Of a stretch of 64,000 nt of DNA, positions 32,815-43,935 are shown piece by piece. The notes beneath the pieces are model-generated. The model did not search any database. It saw only the letters and a program-made list of their open reading frames with translations, and was not told where the DNA came from. The stretch comes from Gautieria morchelliformis. Its lineage: Eukaryota > Basidiomycota > Agaricomycetes > Gomphales > Gomphaceae. A program made the position numbers and the translations under genes. How positions within the stretch are numbered: position 1 is the stretch's first letter; every line of letters starts with the position of its first letter. The stretch spans positions 248,001-312,000 of the forward strand of contig WHVA01000011.1 of the NCBI GenBank assembly GCA_015179125.1. The letters are read 5' to 3'.

Positions 32815-34095
32815 CCCCTACCCCAAACAATCAATGTATTAGGCAAAGAACACATTTTTGGGCTGGGGTTCATTGTGCATGACACCGAATGACATGACAA
32901 ACTGTTCAGCTGTTGTGACTATCTTGTTGATCACTTGGGCAAGATCGGCCTGGCAGTCCGCTGCATACTTTTTGATACTTGCCTGCCATGTGAACGTGAA
33001 CTGGAGGGGAGTGCCAGGTGCCTTCTTGACAATGAGCCACTGACGACCGTTGCAGTCGGGGCCCCATGCAATGTTTGACTGACCTAAAACAGAGCATTTG
33101 ATGTAAGCGACAGTGTGAATCTGAAAATGTTCTAAGTGTCTTACTCCTGGTCCATTAAAGTTGCCTCGATCACAAAATCTTGCGCATTCTTAGGGCCAGG
33201 GTCTTCACTAAAGCACCATTGTCCTGAGTTCTGACAACTTGGAACAGGGTGTCACCCGATTTGCCTTGCTGATCATTCTTTTGCAGTTTTCAAGTCACAC
33301 CATTCAGGACCAGGTCAAGATTGTCTAATTTGGCACACCTGACACAGTATGCATGCCTTGATCTGGAGAAAGGGATGGAAGTCACTTGTTAAGGCAGGGA
33401 GAGCACGACGACCCTTTCTGGTGGTCTAACCAGGTAAGGGACAGGAAGTGTTGTTGGCTGATGCCATTGAAGAGAAGTTGGCTGCAGCAGATGTGGCTGA
33501 TGTCGTGGATGAAGAGTTGGCTGCAAAGAGCTGAAGTGGCCAATGCCAGGATGAGGAGTTGGCTGCAGAGTGAACTCATGTGGCCAAACCCATTGATGAA
33601 GAGTTGGGTGCAGAATGAGCAGAGGTGGCAGATGTCTGGGATGGGTGTTAAGCTGGAGCTTGGGCGATCTAATAGGGGCATTCAGACTTACTGTAACAGG
33701 GGACAACAATGCAGACAGGCTTGCAGAGGAGGATTCAGATGGGGTCATGGAGGACGATGATGCAGACAGACTTACAGAGGATGTTGACGCTGTTAGGGTC
33801 ACAGGGAAGGATGCAGATTGACACACGGAGGCAAGTGACACTGTGCTCATAGACACTGGAGCCACCTTTGAAGTTGTCACCTTTGGAGGGAGTGCTGGAG
33901 CTATATTTGAAGTTTTCGCTTTTGGAGGGGGTGAAGGCAGATTTTCATTAGTAGATCCACCTAGTTTCCTTGTGGAAATTGCTGGTAAGCTTGAGTCTGG
34001 GCTTGTAATTGGTGCCACCTGGGCCAGAATGATGAAAGCCACTGGCCAGTGAGATGTGGGACAATGAATGAGATAAATCACATTTTTTTCATATG
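32815..34095 (-). pseudogene. Decayed paralogue of the secreted kinase-like gene
   Basis: Collinear with the gene at 35753-37368. The signal-peptide/N-terminal region is recognisable (LAQVAPITSP, then STRKLGGS, about 33960-34040), and so are the Ser/Thr-rich spacer, the LVLNGVT region and the C-terminal block. The catalytic loop reads FGVMHNEP instead of FGVMHNDL, and the DWG position reads DCLG after an in-frame stop. The start region is ATG TGA. Several frameshifts occur in the repetitive middle. In the best aligned segment (32815-32958) only 2 CpG remain, versus 16 in the intact gene (35923-36075). It is a tandem duplicate, non-functional. Confidence 0.8.
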
Positions 34096-34099
34096 CTGA

Positions 34100-35740
34100 A
34101 GATGAGGGTGAGGTTGAAGTCAAGTTGCAAAAGTTGATTGATTAAGAGGCCTAGTACTTGTTAGTGTAACATGCAGCTGTGAGAACTTGCTGCACGCCTA
34201 CCCCCATAAACTCTGGCTCATGCCACTGGCAACTGGCAAAGCCAGCTATAGCTTTCAACAGCTTGACATTTCTGAGCCAACGCCTCATTGGCCCTCCACG
34301 TCAGGGCGTACAAAAGAAAACAGGCTCAGCCAAAACTCCGTCAAAACTCCGTCACCATTGGAGACATTGGGCGGCAAAAGATCTTGATCGGCGGATCGCC
34401 GAAAGCACGGCGCTGAGCGTTGATCGATTAAGGTCAACGTTCGTAGTCGATCCTCCTCAGCGCTTGCCCTGGCCGCTGAGTAATTTCGAGCAGCGCACGT
34501 GTTGCCAGTTACAGGTGAGTAAAACAGGTAAGCTGCCAAGCGTTATCCTATGAATATCCCGACCTACATACGAAAATGTACGATCCTCGTCAATATAATT
34601 TCGATGAAAAATGCGATGTGTTGCCCAAAGTCAAGTTACTGAATAGAGCCGCAATTCCTTGCTTTTAGTTTCCGGGATATGATGTGTATAGGTCGAAGTA
34701 GAATTAGAGTACGGGGTTTTGACTGTAGATTCGATGTCCTGGCAGCGACGAGAGTCGCTGTCCTAAATACACGTTCTATCCTAATTGTATTAAGTTAGGA
34801 TGGACAATTGAAAATTGTCCAGGGTCTATGAGGCGACGCAGTGTGATCCACAAGCATCCATACTGCCATTGTCTTTCCTTACCGCCACAGTCCAACACTT
34901 GGAGTGGCCTTCTTTCATCCTTCAGCGACGGTAGTCGCAGTCTTTTCTTTTTTCTCACCCACCCACCACTTCCCTATTTTGTTGTTAGTTAATTTTATTG
35001 TGTTGCTAGTTAGTTTGTCTCTTGTTACTGCCAGCTCGAGCCCGTCCCCAAAGGCGTGCAAGAGAGCAGCTTCGACAAGCAATCTAGTGTTTTGCTTTTG
35101 CCCAACACCAGGAGCAGCATAGATCCTTGTTCTATAGCTCCTTGTATCTTACTGCGCTCCTTTGTCCGTTGTCTCTTTTGTGTCCTATACGCGTCATCAG
35201 CGCAGGCGTCATGGGCTTACATCAGCATGCCGAAGTGCCGGTTTATTCAACAATGTGTGCCGACGGTGGCGAGTTTTTTTTATGGGATTTTTTTGTAAAC
35301 ATTTTTTTTACTTGTTTCGTCTGGCGCACGAAGAGGGCTGACCATTCACGCGCACGACCCGCCTCATAACTTGCGAGCAGGTCACAACTGATGTACACAT
35401 CGTCCTGCTACATCAAACAGTAGACTGATGATTTTTAGATTTGTCCCCCAGTTCGAAGGGTACTGAGGTGTGCGTGCAGTGCAAGAGTTTTGCTTTACCA
35501 AACCAATGGTACACACTCCGAAGTCTGACTCAGCAGCGTTCGCAGGCAGGGGGCTATGTATACCATTGACAAGGTTGTACACGGCGCGATACAAGAGTGC
35601 ATGAACATATAATCTTGCAGCCACCCATTCCTAGACTCAGACTGCATTTGAAGGCCATTCCTTACAACCACCCCTTTGGGTTCCTAACCCTTCCCGTCCC
35701 CTACTTCTCCCCGCAATGGCTACATGCTCTACACAACACG
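34100..35740. other. Intergenic, small dyads only
   Basis: No gene recognised. Small inverted repeats are present, for example GGACAATTGAAAATTGTCC near 34801, CAGCGACGAGAGTCGCTG near 34743, and ATCCTAA...TTAGGAT near 34778-34802. An open plus-strand frame near 34904-35122 has a hydrophobic stretch but no recognisable domain. Confidence 0.4.
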
Positions 35741-35752
35741 ACAGGTTGTAAA

Positions 35753-37368
35753 CTACCGCCTGAACCCAAATTGTGAGGCATCGCAAAGATTCCTGTAAGA
35801 AAATGTTGCCTGCTGGCGGGCTGTCTGCTGCAGGGCGGCAGTAAATTGCTATTATTATTAAACAATCAGCCACAAGCAGACAGAAATCGAATGCGGTCTT
35901 ACCTTGCCAACTTGGGTTCCCCTACCCCAGTCGATCAATGTGGAAGACGATAGGTCGTCCGTAAAGAACACGTTTTCAGGCTGCAGATCGTTGTGCATGA
36001 CCCCGAATGACGTGACGAACTGTCCGGCTGTCGCGACGATCTTGTCGATCACGTTGGCAAGATCGGCCTGGCAGTCTGCTGCAGACTTCTTGATACTTGC
36101 CTGCCATGTGGACGTGAACTGGAGGGGAGTGCCAGGTGCCCTCTTGATGACGAGCCATTGACGACCGCAACTGTCGGGGCCCCGTGCAATGGCTTGACCA
36201 ACCTAAAAGTGAGCATTTGATGTAAGTGACGTGATCTAAGACGAGGATAGGGTTCCTACCTGGTCCGTCAAAGCTGCCTCGTTGGCAAAATCGTTCGCAT
36301 TTGCAGCGCCAGGGGTCTTCGCAAAAGCACCATTGTCCTGAGTTCCGACAACTTGGAAAACGGTGTCGCCAGAGTTGCCTTGATCATCGTTCTTTTGCAG
36401 TTGCCGAGTAACACCATTCAGGACAAGGTCGAGGTTATCTGTTTCGGCGCACACGACAGGGTCAGCATGTATGCAGTGATGGAGAAAGAGATGGAACTCA
36501 CTTGGTAAGGCAGGAAGACCACGACGACCGTTCGCGCCCGGTAAGGGACAGGAAGTGTTGTTGGCGGATGCCGTGGACGTGGAGTTGGCTGCAGCGGAAG
36601 TGGCCGATGCCGTGGACGTGGAGTTGGCTACAGCGGAAGTGGCCAATGTCGTAGACGTGGAGTTGGCTACAACGGAAGTCGGTGATGCCGTAGATGTGGC
36701 GTTGGCTACAGAATTAATTGAGGTAGCCGATGCCTTGGACGACGAGTTGGCGGAAAGAACTGAGGTGGCCGATGTCGCCGATGCGGACAAGGATCCAGAG
36801 AGAACTGAAGTGGCGGGTGCCGTGGAGTTGCCCACACGAGAGGTGGTCAATGCGGATGCGGACGAGGACGAGGACGAGGACGTAGATAGAGCTGAGGTGG
36901 CGGGTGAGGATGAGGACGATGAGACGGAGCTCTTGGTGATCTAAGGAGCCATTATAATTAGATTTGAGCATGCCATGAATCCTGTGCTAGATTTACCTGA
37001 GCAGGGGTCGATGACACAGTCGGGCTCGCGGAGGACGATGAGACTTTCGCAGAGGTAGCGCTAGTTGCAGGCGGCACTTCTGCACTCGTAGCGGGTGGGA
37101 CTGCCTTAGATTTTGTCACTTTCGGTGGCGGCGGCGCAGGTGCAGGTGGTGCAGGTGCAGGTGGTGGCGGCGCAGGTGCAAGTGGTGGCGGCGCAGGTGC
37201 AGGTGGTGGCGGCGCAGGTGCAGGTGGCGCAGGTGCAGGTGGCTTAGGCTTAGAACCAGACAGTTTCCTTGCCGAAATTTCCAGGGAACCTCCTGGGGTC
37301 GTGATTGGTGCCGCCTGAGCGAAGATGGCGAAAGCCAGTGAGACGTGAATGAATGAAAGGAATCGCAT
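35753..37368 (-). CDS. Secreted kinase-fold protein with Pro- and Ser/Thr-rich spacer
   Basis: Five exons on the minus strand: 37368-36997, 36940-36502, 36438-36260, 36202-35903 and 35827-35753. They join in frame to 454 residues, with GT-AG introns of 56-75 bp. Residues 1-20 are a signal peptide (MRFLSFIHVSLAFAIFAQA). Next come a PAPAPP repeat (about 40-82) and a long Ser/Thr/Ala-rich, likely O-glycosylated spacer with NSTST repeats (about 95-250). A compact kinase-like fold follows: K311 in GAFAKTP, E324 in FANEAAL, the HND loop with D402 and N407 (VMHNDLQPEN), and D421 in LIDWG. All classic catalytic positions are present. The final exon is short. Substrate unknown; export predicts action outside the cell or in the secretory pathway. 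A dead copy lies 1.7 kb downstream. The last intron is the least certain. Confidence 0.75.
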
Positions 37369-37855
37369 CGTCGTATGCTGAAGGAAAAAAAGTGAGAATT
37401 GAAGTGGAAATAGGAAGGTGTATGATTAATAGCGATATAGACTAGTGGGCCAGCCAAAGGTCAATGAACGAACAAGCGTGAGTTCATGCATCTTTATACT
37501 GTAACTGTAGAAGACGGATCAGTGATCAGTCGACTGTTACGACGGTTGTGTCGGAGATCGGCGGTGTGCCGATAGCTGACACTCTGATGGACTGCAGAAG
37601 CGAACATCCCGAGTGCATCCGGTTGACTTTAGTAAAGGGCCATCATGACAGAATCATGATGGCGGAAGTGAAACACGGCTGTAAGGACCATACGGGGAAA
37701 CACTGGGCGCAGATTTCACGGATAGGGCGCAGATGTAGTAAGTCCATATATACGGGACACTTCGGGCTCCGGAACAGCCGATGCTTGGAAGACAACACCC
37801 GAGGCGCACATCAGTTGGAACCCCCGTGACTGGCGCAATCCGTCCCATGGATTCT

Positions 37856-37862
37856 TATATAA
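37856..37862 (+). promoter_or_regulatory. TATA box of the F-box gene
   Basis: TATATAA lies 38-44 bp before the ATG at 37900 in an otherwise GC-rich leader. The gap between this gene and the divergently transcribed kinase-like gene is 531 bp, so the two may share upstream control. Confidence 0.5.
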
Positions 37863-37899
37863 GCCCGTTATTCAGCGGCGGAGTCCACGTCACCGCGCG

Positions 37900-39093
37900 A
37901 TGGCCTCCCAAATACCTTCAGAGCTTATTGATACCATAATCGATTATCTGCGCCACGAAGTGTCTGCACTCTGCGCCTGCAGTCTTGTCTCTCGACGCTG
38001 GCTCCCGCGTCCCCGTTACCATCTCTTCGCGTTCATGCACCTCATGTCGACGAACATAGTGTCAGCCCTGAAGATTCTGGGCCCTCCATCCACGTTCCTA
38101 CCGTCCATCTATGCCTTGATGCTAACGGAAGGTCGGGGCGACCCGTGGAATAGAAAATGGGTGGATACTTCTTTGCCCGAGGTCCCACTAAGCAGGATGG
38201 TGGGAGTCCAAAGCTTGACCTTGGCCAATGTTCGGTGGTGCGCGCTAGGAGAAGCGGCTAAGACGAGCATCAGCGCTCTCGCACAGGGTGTAAAATCCCT
38301 CTGCTTAATTAATTTCAGGATGCACTCTTTCGCTGAGCTTCTCGAGCTGCTCAGTGAATCTCCCGCTTTGGTGACCTTGAAAATGAATATGATCGCATTC
38401 GAGAAACCCGAAGACGCCTCTCCTGTTGAAAGGTATACCATTCCCCGCTCTCTACGCACTCTCGAATTCGGTGGCAGCACAGGTCTGCTTATCGATTGGC
38501 TGCTCGTTCAGCATTCAATTCCAAATATCCACACCGTGGTGCTCACCATGGTCGATGCAAAGGAAGTACCTGGTGTATCGAGCTTACTGTGTCGTCTTGG
38601 ACCTTATCTCGAACATCTGGATATCTCATTTTACAGCTTTGATCCTGGAGAGACGGAAGGTACATACAGTCTCTCTCTCTCTTTGAATTTCATTCAGTTT
38701 ACACGGCTTTTTTTCATAGCTATATTCTGTCAACGCGCTGATTTAACGCCCAACTCTTCCCTCCGATCCATCAAATTCAGCAACTTGTCTCTATATGGTT
38801 ATGATGCCATCCCTAATGCCGTATGGATCAGGAGCATTCTTGCTCAGATCATTTCACAGCAACTGCAGCAAGTCACATTTGCCATCTTTCTCAACGCGCC
38901 GGAAGAACTCGCCTTGCTCGAACTTCCCCAACTCGCTTCGTTGTTCAGTGAGAATCAGCGATTTTCACGGTTGAGAAGTGTATTATTCATGATACGCGGC
39001 CACCTTGAGGGTGGACTGAGGCAAGAGGTACACGTTAGGATCAAGGGTAGCTTGTCTGATCTGAACGCGAGAGGGAGACTCCAGATCATGTGA
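37900..39093 (+). CDS. F-box protein with leucine-rich-type repeats
   Basis: The N-terminus IPSELIDTIIDYLRHEVSAL...SLVSRRWLPRPRYHLF is an F-box, which binds Skp1 in SCF ubiquitin ligases. The rest is a string of leucine-rich segments (VQSLTLANVRW, VKSLCLINFRM, LRTLEFGG, LRSIKFSNLSL) typical of mushroom F-box proteins. A GT-AG intron is likely at 38660-38719; it is 60 bp and free of stops, so both spliced (377 aa) and unspliced (397 aa) forms stay in frame. The spliced form replaces the run SLSLSLNFIQFTRLF, which looks intronic. The gene has a TATA box and no damage. A broken copy follows directly, and a fragment of its 3' end recurs near 58.83 kb. Confidence 0.8.
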   Translation: MASQIPSELIDTIIDYLRHEVSALCACSLVSRRWLPRPRYHLFAFMHLMSTNIVSALKILGPPSTFLPSIYALMLTEGRGDPWNRKWVDTSLPEVPLSRMVGVQSLTLANVRWCALGEAAKTSISALAQGVKSLCLINFRMHSFAELLELLSESPALVTLKMNMIAFEKPEDASPVERYTIPRSLRTLEFGGSTGLLIDWLLVQHSIPNIHTVVLTMVDAKEVPGVSSLLCRLGPYLEHLDISFYSFDPGETEGTYSLSLSLNFIQFTRLFFIAIFCQRADLTPNSSLRSIKFSNLSLYGYDAIPNAVWIRSILAQIISQQLQQVTFAIFLNAPEELALLELPQLASLFSENQRFSRLRSVLFMIRGHLEGGLRQEVHVRIKGSLSDLNARGRLQIM

Positions 39094-39329
39094 CCAGCGC
39101 ACGCGTTAAACCAGCTCGTCTGGTTTAAATGGCCAAACTGGAAATGCGCGACAACTATGGGTCACCTTACATTTGTTTCATCTACTCAGACATGTTGAGC
39201 TACCTACCCCCTCTCTGCTGGGTTAGTTTTACTTCGACATCCCGAGCTTGTGTTCTGGTGATGATTCTCCGCTATAACTTCTCGTAGATCAGCAGAGGGG
39301 GGGGACATAGAATTAATTAGAGTGAAATT

Positions 39330-39719
39330 CAATTTACACGCTATATTCTGTCAGTACGCTGCTGACAGTGGATCGGAGTTTGATTCTATATGGTGATGAT
39401 GCAGAAGCATCCACCCCTGTGCCGGATGGATCAGGAACATCCTGCTGTGAAGACAGTGAAGTGATCTGAGAAAGAATGATCTTTCTCAGATCACCTCACA
39501 GCAGGTGCAGCAACTTACCTTGCTCGAGCTTCCCTAACTCGCTTCGTTGTTCAGAGAGAATCAGCGAATTACGAATAATACTTGTGAATGGCGAAACTCA
39601 CTGATAGCGATTTTCGCCATTCACAAGTATTATTCGTGATTTATGGCAACTTTGAGGGTGGACTGAGGGAAGAGGTACAGCTTACACCTTAGGGTCAAGT
39701 CTGATCTGGACGCGAGAGC
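39330..39719 (+). pseudogene. Partial F-box gene copy with inverted duplications
   Basis: Matches the second exon of the adjacent F-box gene from CTATATTCTGTCA (compare 38720) through the segment ending GTCTGATCTGGACGCGAGAG (compare 39050-39072). It is broken by stops and two snap-back inserts. At 39441-39505 the gene-like right arm (CTTTCTCAGATCACCTCACA) is preceded by its own inverted copy. At 39569-39636 a 26-bp arm ending in GCGAAA is likewise duplicated in reverse. Confidence 0.75.
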
Positions 39720-41040
39720 AATATTTTCGGGAGCACATCGAACACGAACACGAACACGAATCCGATCGCGCCAGCAACTGGGTTTGGGAATCTATTGTCG
39801 CAACAGCAGCAACCCGGGTCTTTCAATCTCGGTCAATCGTCGACTAATACTCCCCAAACCCAGAATCCCCTGGGATCATCGACTTCAGTTCCAGCACTGC
39901 CACAGCCTGCACCCACAGGTTCCCTTTTCGGATCTAAACCACCTCTTCCGTCGACATCCTCCTTCCTTCCTGCTGGTCAGGCGCAACAGTCGTCTGATAA
40001 TGGCGCACAGGCTCAGTCGGCCGCTTTGCAGCAGCGCATTGAGGCGATCGTGGCAGCATGGAACCCGCAAAGTCCACAGTGCCGATTCCAAGTTCGTGAC
40101 ATTGTTTTTTGAAGCGTTTATCTTGATTTATGTGATCTATGATTTTTTTTCGCCTAGCACTATTTCTACAACCTTGTTGATCCGCGTCAGGTCGCTTTGT
40201 ATGGGCGTCCAACCAACGCAACTAATGACGCCCTATGGCAGCAGGCCGTAAGGGAGAACCCCGATCCCTCATGGTCTGTGAAACTGCTTATGCCACAATT
40301 CCCGGCCTGATATCCTAGTTTAGCATGGTTCCAGCATTGGCTATCGGGTTTGATGACTTGCACAAACGTGTGGAGGCGCAAGACAAGCAGGCAGCACTGC
40401 ACCAGGAAAAACTCAAAGTGAATTCATTTTCAACTTGATATAGTTGTGATGCCATCTCAACGTTGATCAGGAGCTACAAGGCCGTCTATCCGCCCTTTCG
40501 CAAACGCACTTACTGTCCAACACCCTCCGCTCGACACGAGCCCTCCAGGCACATACCCTGATCAAACACAGACTCCTCCGGCTTATTGAGCACATTCATT
40601 TACTCATTCCGTCCTTGCGATCGGCGGCGATCAGCCCCGAGGAGGAAGATCTTCGTGCCAAACTCGAACGGCTGAAGGACGAAGTGCAGCGAAGTTTGGG
40701 CAGTGGAGGCGGCAGAGGCCGGGTGAATGAGCTATGGGCGTTGTTGGGTGCTGTGAAAGCGGCTAGAGAACGGGAAGCTGGTGTCGGACGAGATGCATTG
40801 GAGTGGAAGGTCGTAGACCAGGAGGGCTTGGAGCGTCTGGCAACGGTGCGGTCGGTTCCTGAGCGTCATTTCCACTGACCACTGACCTCTGCCCTTGTTG
40901 CCTTCGTAGATTTTGGCCGAGCAGCAGCAGGGTCTTGCGCACTTGACCAGCCTCATAAATAATGACATGAAGGATCTGCAGATCATGGAACGTGCATGTC
41001 TCTTCTTATGATCACTCTAATTTACGATATCATGTATCTG
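39720..41040 (+). pseudogene. NUP54/NUP57-like nucleoporin gene, 5'-truncated
   Basis: Nuclear pore central-channel protein family. From 39720 the frame reads IFGSTSNTNTNTNP...GFGNLL..., a remnant of the FG-rich N-terminus. It continues through exons 39720-40091, 40158-40273, 40324-40417, 40471-40845 and from 40910. The Nup54 signature HYFYNLVDPRQVALYGRP...WQQAVRENPDPS is followed by VPALAIGFDDLHKRVEAQ. A long coiled coil (LRSAAISPEEEDLRAKLERLKDEVQR) and EQQQGLAHLTSLINNDMKDL come last. Introns are GT-AG and the recovered exons join in frame. There is no start codon: the sequence fuses at 39719/39720 to the broken F-box copy. The 3' end fades near 41000. Probably a duplicated fragment rather than the working gene. 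Confidence 0.75.
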
Positions 41041-41189
41041 TAGAAAGCTGTCAAAATTGTTACTGTATGTCAGGACTGGCATTGCTAAACAGAGCCCATG
41101 CATATACTAATAGTCTCCTGTACACACTCAAGTAGTTACCACAGCAGGAAAAACCACCACTTATTATAATACTAGGATAGCCAAGTCCG
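41041..41189. other. Short spacer, nothing recognised
   Basis: AT-rich sequence between the nucleoporin fragment and the LTR fragment. Confidence 0.4.
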
Positions 41190-41273
41190 CTCTGTTTTCT
41201 GACTTCCACTTTTGGAACAATGTCAGAAGTCAAGCAGCTTGCATAGTATGTGGCATCCAGGGTTGGTCAAGGG
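41190..41273 (+). mobile_element. Old gypsy LTR fragment, left piece
   Basis: TTTTCTGACTTCCACTTTTG to GGTTGGTCAAGG matches the middle of the 490-bp gypsy LTR (compare 25275-25370) at reduced identity. The LTR is split here by CACTG-2 and resumes at 45170. Confidence 0.7.
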
Positions 41274-42114
41274 CACTGTGGGTAGTCAACCCAATGAATC
41301 CTATTGGGTGGACCCACTGAGGATTCAGTATATAAACCATTATAGCTAGTGTAAATACCAATAGAACCCGTTGAAAATTCAATGAATCGGTTTCAGTGGA
41401 AAAAGTTTCGTTTCAATGAGTTGGTTTCAGGGGTTGACTCATGGGTATTCAGGGATCCTACAATGGAAGACCAATGGATTGAACCAGGCATTTCGAGTCG
41501 ATGACCACTGGGTTCCCGTGAGATAGTCACTTACGAGCCCGTGGTTCTATCACCACATTTCAGAGATGCAGCAACTGAATGCCCCATTATTTCAAGTCAT
41601 AAATCAATATATACAACGGAAAATACGGATGAAACATAAGGTGAAAATCACTGAAATACCACTTTCCAATCCGTGAAACCCATACCAGGGTGCTTCAGTG
41701 GAGCGGCAGAATAGCGATGAAACCTAAGGTAAAAATCACTGAAAAACTGTGATCGGATCCATGAACCACATACCAGGCTGCTTCAGTACCACGACAGTGC
41801 GCCGGGAGCCGAAAGGAGGCAAAGGCGGCAGTCACCAGTGACCCGCTGCCTAAGTCAGTGAACATGACGTGACATCAATCAACACTCACCCGGATCGGCC
41901 GGCTACTCGGGGCCTCTAGGATGGGTGAGCGTGTGCTAAAGAGCGTGGAAGACTGGAAGCAGACGACTGGGAACGGTGTGCATCTGTGCTTGGCGATGCA
42001 AGACATGAGAGCAATGCAAGACACGAGAAAAAGTAGACGACCTGCATAATAGCTGGTACCAAAAAGAAAAACAGAATCAGTCGTGGCTAGCAACCCCCGC
42101 CGTCAGCTGCACGC

Positions 42115-43935
42115 ACCCGACTCATGCTCAATGATCGCTACCTTGGGGGGTTCCGCCAATCGCGAACAGAAGCCGCAGTCATGCATGCAACACTGATGGT
42201 AAGGTTGTAAATGGACTCGCCGGCCTCCGGGAACAATGCTCTTTACAAACGTGAATTGAGGGGGACTGGCAGTGTATTATGAGTTCGTGCAACAGGAGCG
42301 AGATGAAGGTTACCTACCACATCGGAGACGCTTTGACGAAGGTCGAGACCCCAGATGGCACATGGTTGCATGTGTGTGCACTGTCCTGCGTGACGGTCAC
42401 ATTTTAGACAGAGTACCTCCATGGTCTTTGGCACGAGCATGGGTGGGGATCTGGATATGGGGCATGGGCACGGGGTGGTCCAGATCCGCGAGCTTGGACG
42501 ACGCGGCCCATGGGTGCGACTGTCTTGTAGTCTTGTGGCATCGGTGTGGACCCGTACGCCGCCCGGAGATTCTGGCTGCACAGGCCGAATGCACATCCCA
42601 GAGGCGTGTGTGTGTGCAGGCCATCACAGGCTGTCCTCATCCACGCAACGGCAGCATGGGGCACACATGGGATCGAGCCTGCTGCATGTCCGGCCCCGAG
42701 CGGAGCAGAGCACGGTGCATGGACACGCATGAGTATGCAAGCCTCGGGATGCGGCGGGTGGTGCACGACACTCATGCTTTCGTCCGCTATAGAAAACAAG
42801 CATTACACCGACTGTGAGCGTCAAACGTGAATTGGGGGGCACTGGCAGAGTATTATGAGTTTGTGCAACAGAAGCGAGAGTACAGTAATGAAGGTTACTT
42901 ACCACATCGGAGAAATTTTGACCAGAGTCGAGACCTGGTGCAGGTGCGGTGGATTTGAGCTGCACGTGGCACATGGATGCATGTGTGTGCAGTGACGGGC
43001 TGACGGGGATGGTGTTAGGTAGTGCACCCCGTGGTGTTTAGCACGAGTATAGGTGGGTCTGGACGATGCACCATGGCACTTGGGGCACGGGTGGGTGGGT
43101 GATCTGTTATCAGAGCTGTGGGGACTTCCACACTATGGGAGGGTAGAGCATGGCGTGGATGGGAGAGGACATCCGCGAGCTTGGACGACGTGGCCCGCTG
43201 GTGCAACGGTCTTGTAGTCTTGTACGGTGGGGCCGGTGCGGACTGAGGACTGATACACCGCGTGGAGTGTCTGGCTGGGCTTGAGGCGTGTGTGTGTGCA
43301 TGGCGCATTGCAGACCATCGCAGGCTGTCCTCGTCCACGCAGCGGCAGCGGCAGCGCGGGGCATGCACGTATGAGATCGAGCTTGCTGCGTGGAGCAGAG
43401 GACGGCCTATGCCTCGGCGTGACACTCAGGGTTGGCACGGTGGCGTGACTCAGGCTGGGTCATCAACTCGTCCTTGCCCGCGGGCTTGCGGTGAAAAAAG
43501 GAGTAGTCGATGCAGCGTGCACATGCACGCCCTCACCATAGACGGAGCGCCGCGGCGCAGAGGCTGATATCTCCATGGTGCTTCCCGTTCCTCATGGAGC
43601 CTGGAGATTATACTAAACAGTAAACTCGTCGTGCACGTGGTAGGTAGACCCCGATCGCATCCCTGCCCTGAGGCAATCCTCCGGTACAACGTGTCCAAGT
43701 CCACAATCAGGATAAGCTTGCCCACACGTATGGCGCGCCCGTTCGCTGCCCATGGCATCCACCGCCGCCCGATCTCCTCAAACGTCTCCTCGACCGCCAG
43801 GTGCAGTGCGCGCTCCTCGATGTCGAGCTCCACATCCGCAGCCGTCAGCGCACTGCTCGACGTTGTCGTCGTGAGCGCGGTCGCGCCCGAGCGTGCCAAG
43901 TTCAAGCTCGCGCCCACACCCACACCCGCCACCGT
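42115..43935 (-). pseudogene. Captured GT2-like glycosyltransferase exons inside CACTG-2
   Basis: The minus strand reads VEERAL-type and ETFEEIGRRWMPWAANGRAI, then RVGKLILIVDLDT (about 43690-43830). With one frameshift it continues VVPEDCLRAG. After the tandem duplication it reads KVAIIEHESG (about 42130-42160). These correspond, in order, to conserved blocks of a fungal GT2-like (hyaluronan/chitin synthase fold) family: WRPWAANGR, LIVDSDTIVPEDCLR and PEVAIIQHESD. VDLDT holds the DxD-type metal motif. The fragments are incomplete and frameshifted. They lie wholly within the transposon ends, as expected for gene capture. Assigned from motif memory. Confidence 0.55.
42247..43400 (+). repeat. 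Tandem duplication of about 576 bp inside CACTG-2
   Basis: Unit 1 starts near 42247 and unit 2 near 42823, both with AAACGTGAATTG followed by CTGGCAG.GTATTATGAGTT. Similarity continues through ACCACATCGGAGA, CGCGAGCTTGGACGACG and TCTTGTAGTCTTG to the GCAGCGG-rich end. Units differ by substitutions and small indels. They sit between two GT2-like exons, where an intron would be. Confidence 0.65.

Noticed and set aside
36555..36944. Plus-strand 129-aa acidic frame (DAVDVELA repeats)
   Set aside because: Antisense shadow of the Ser/Thr-rich exon of the secreted kinase-like gene, whose splice structure is consistent.
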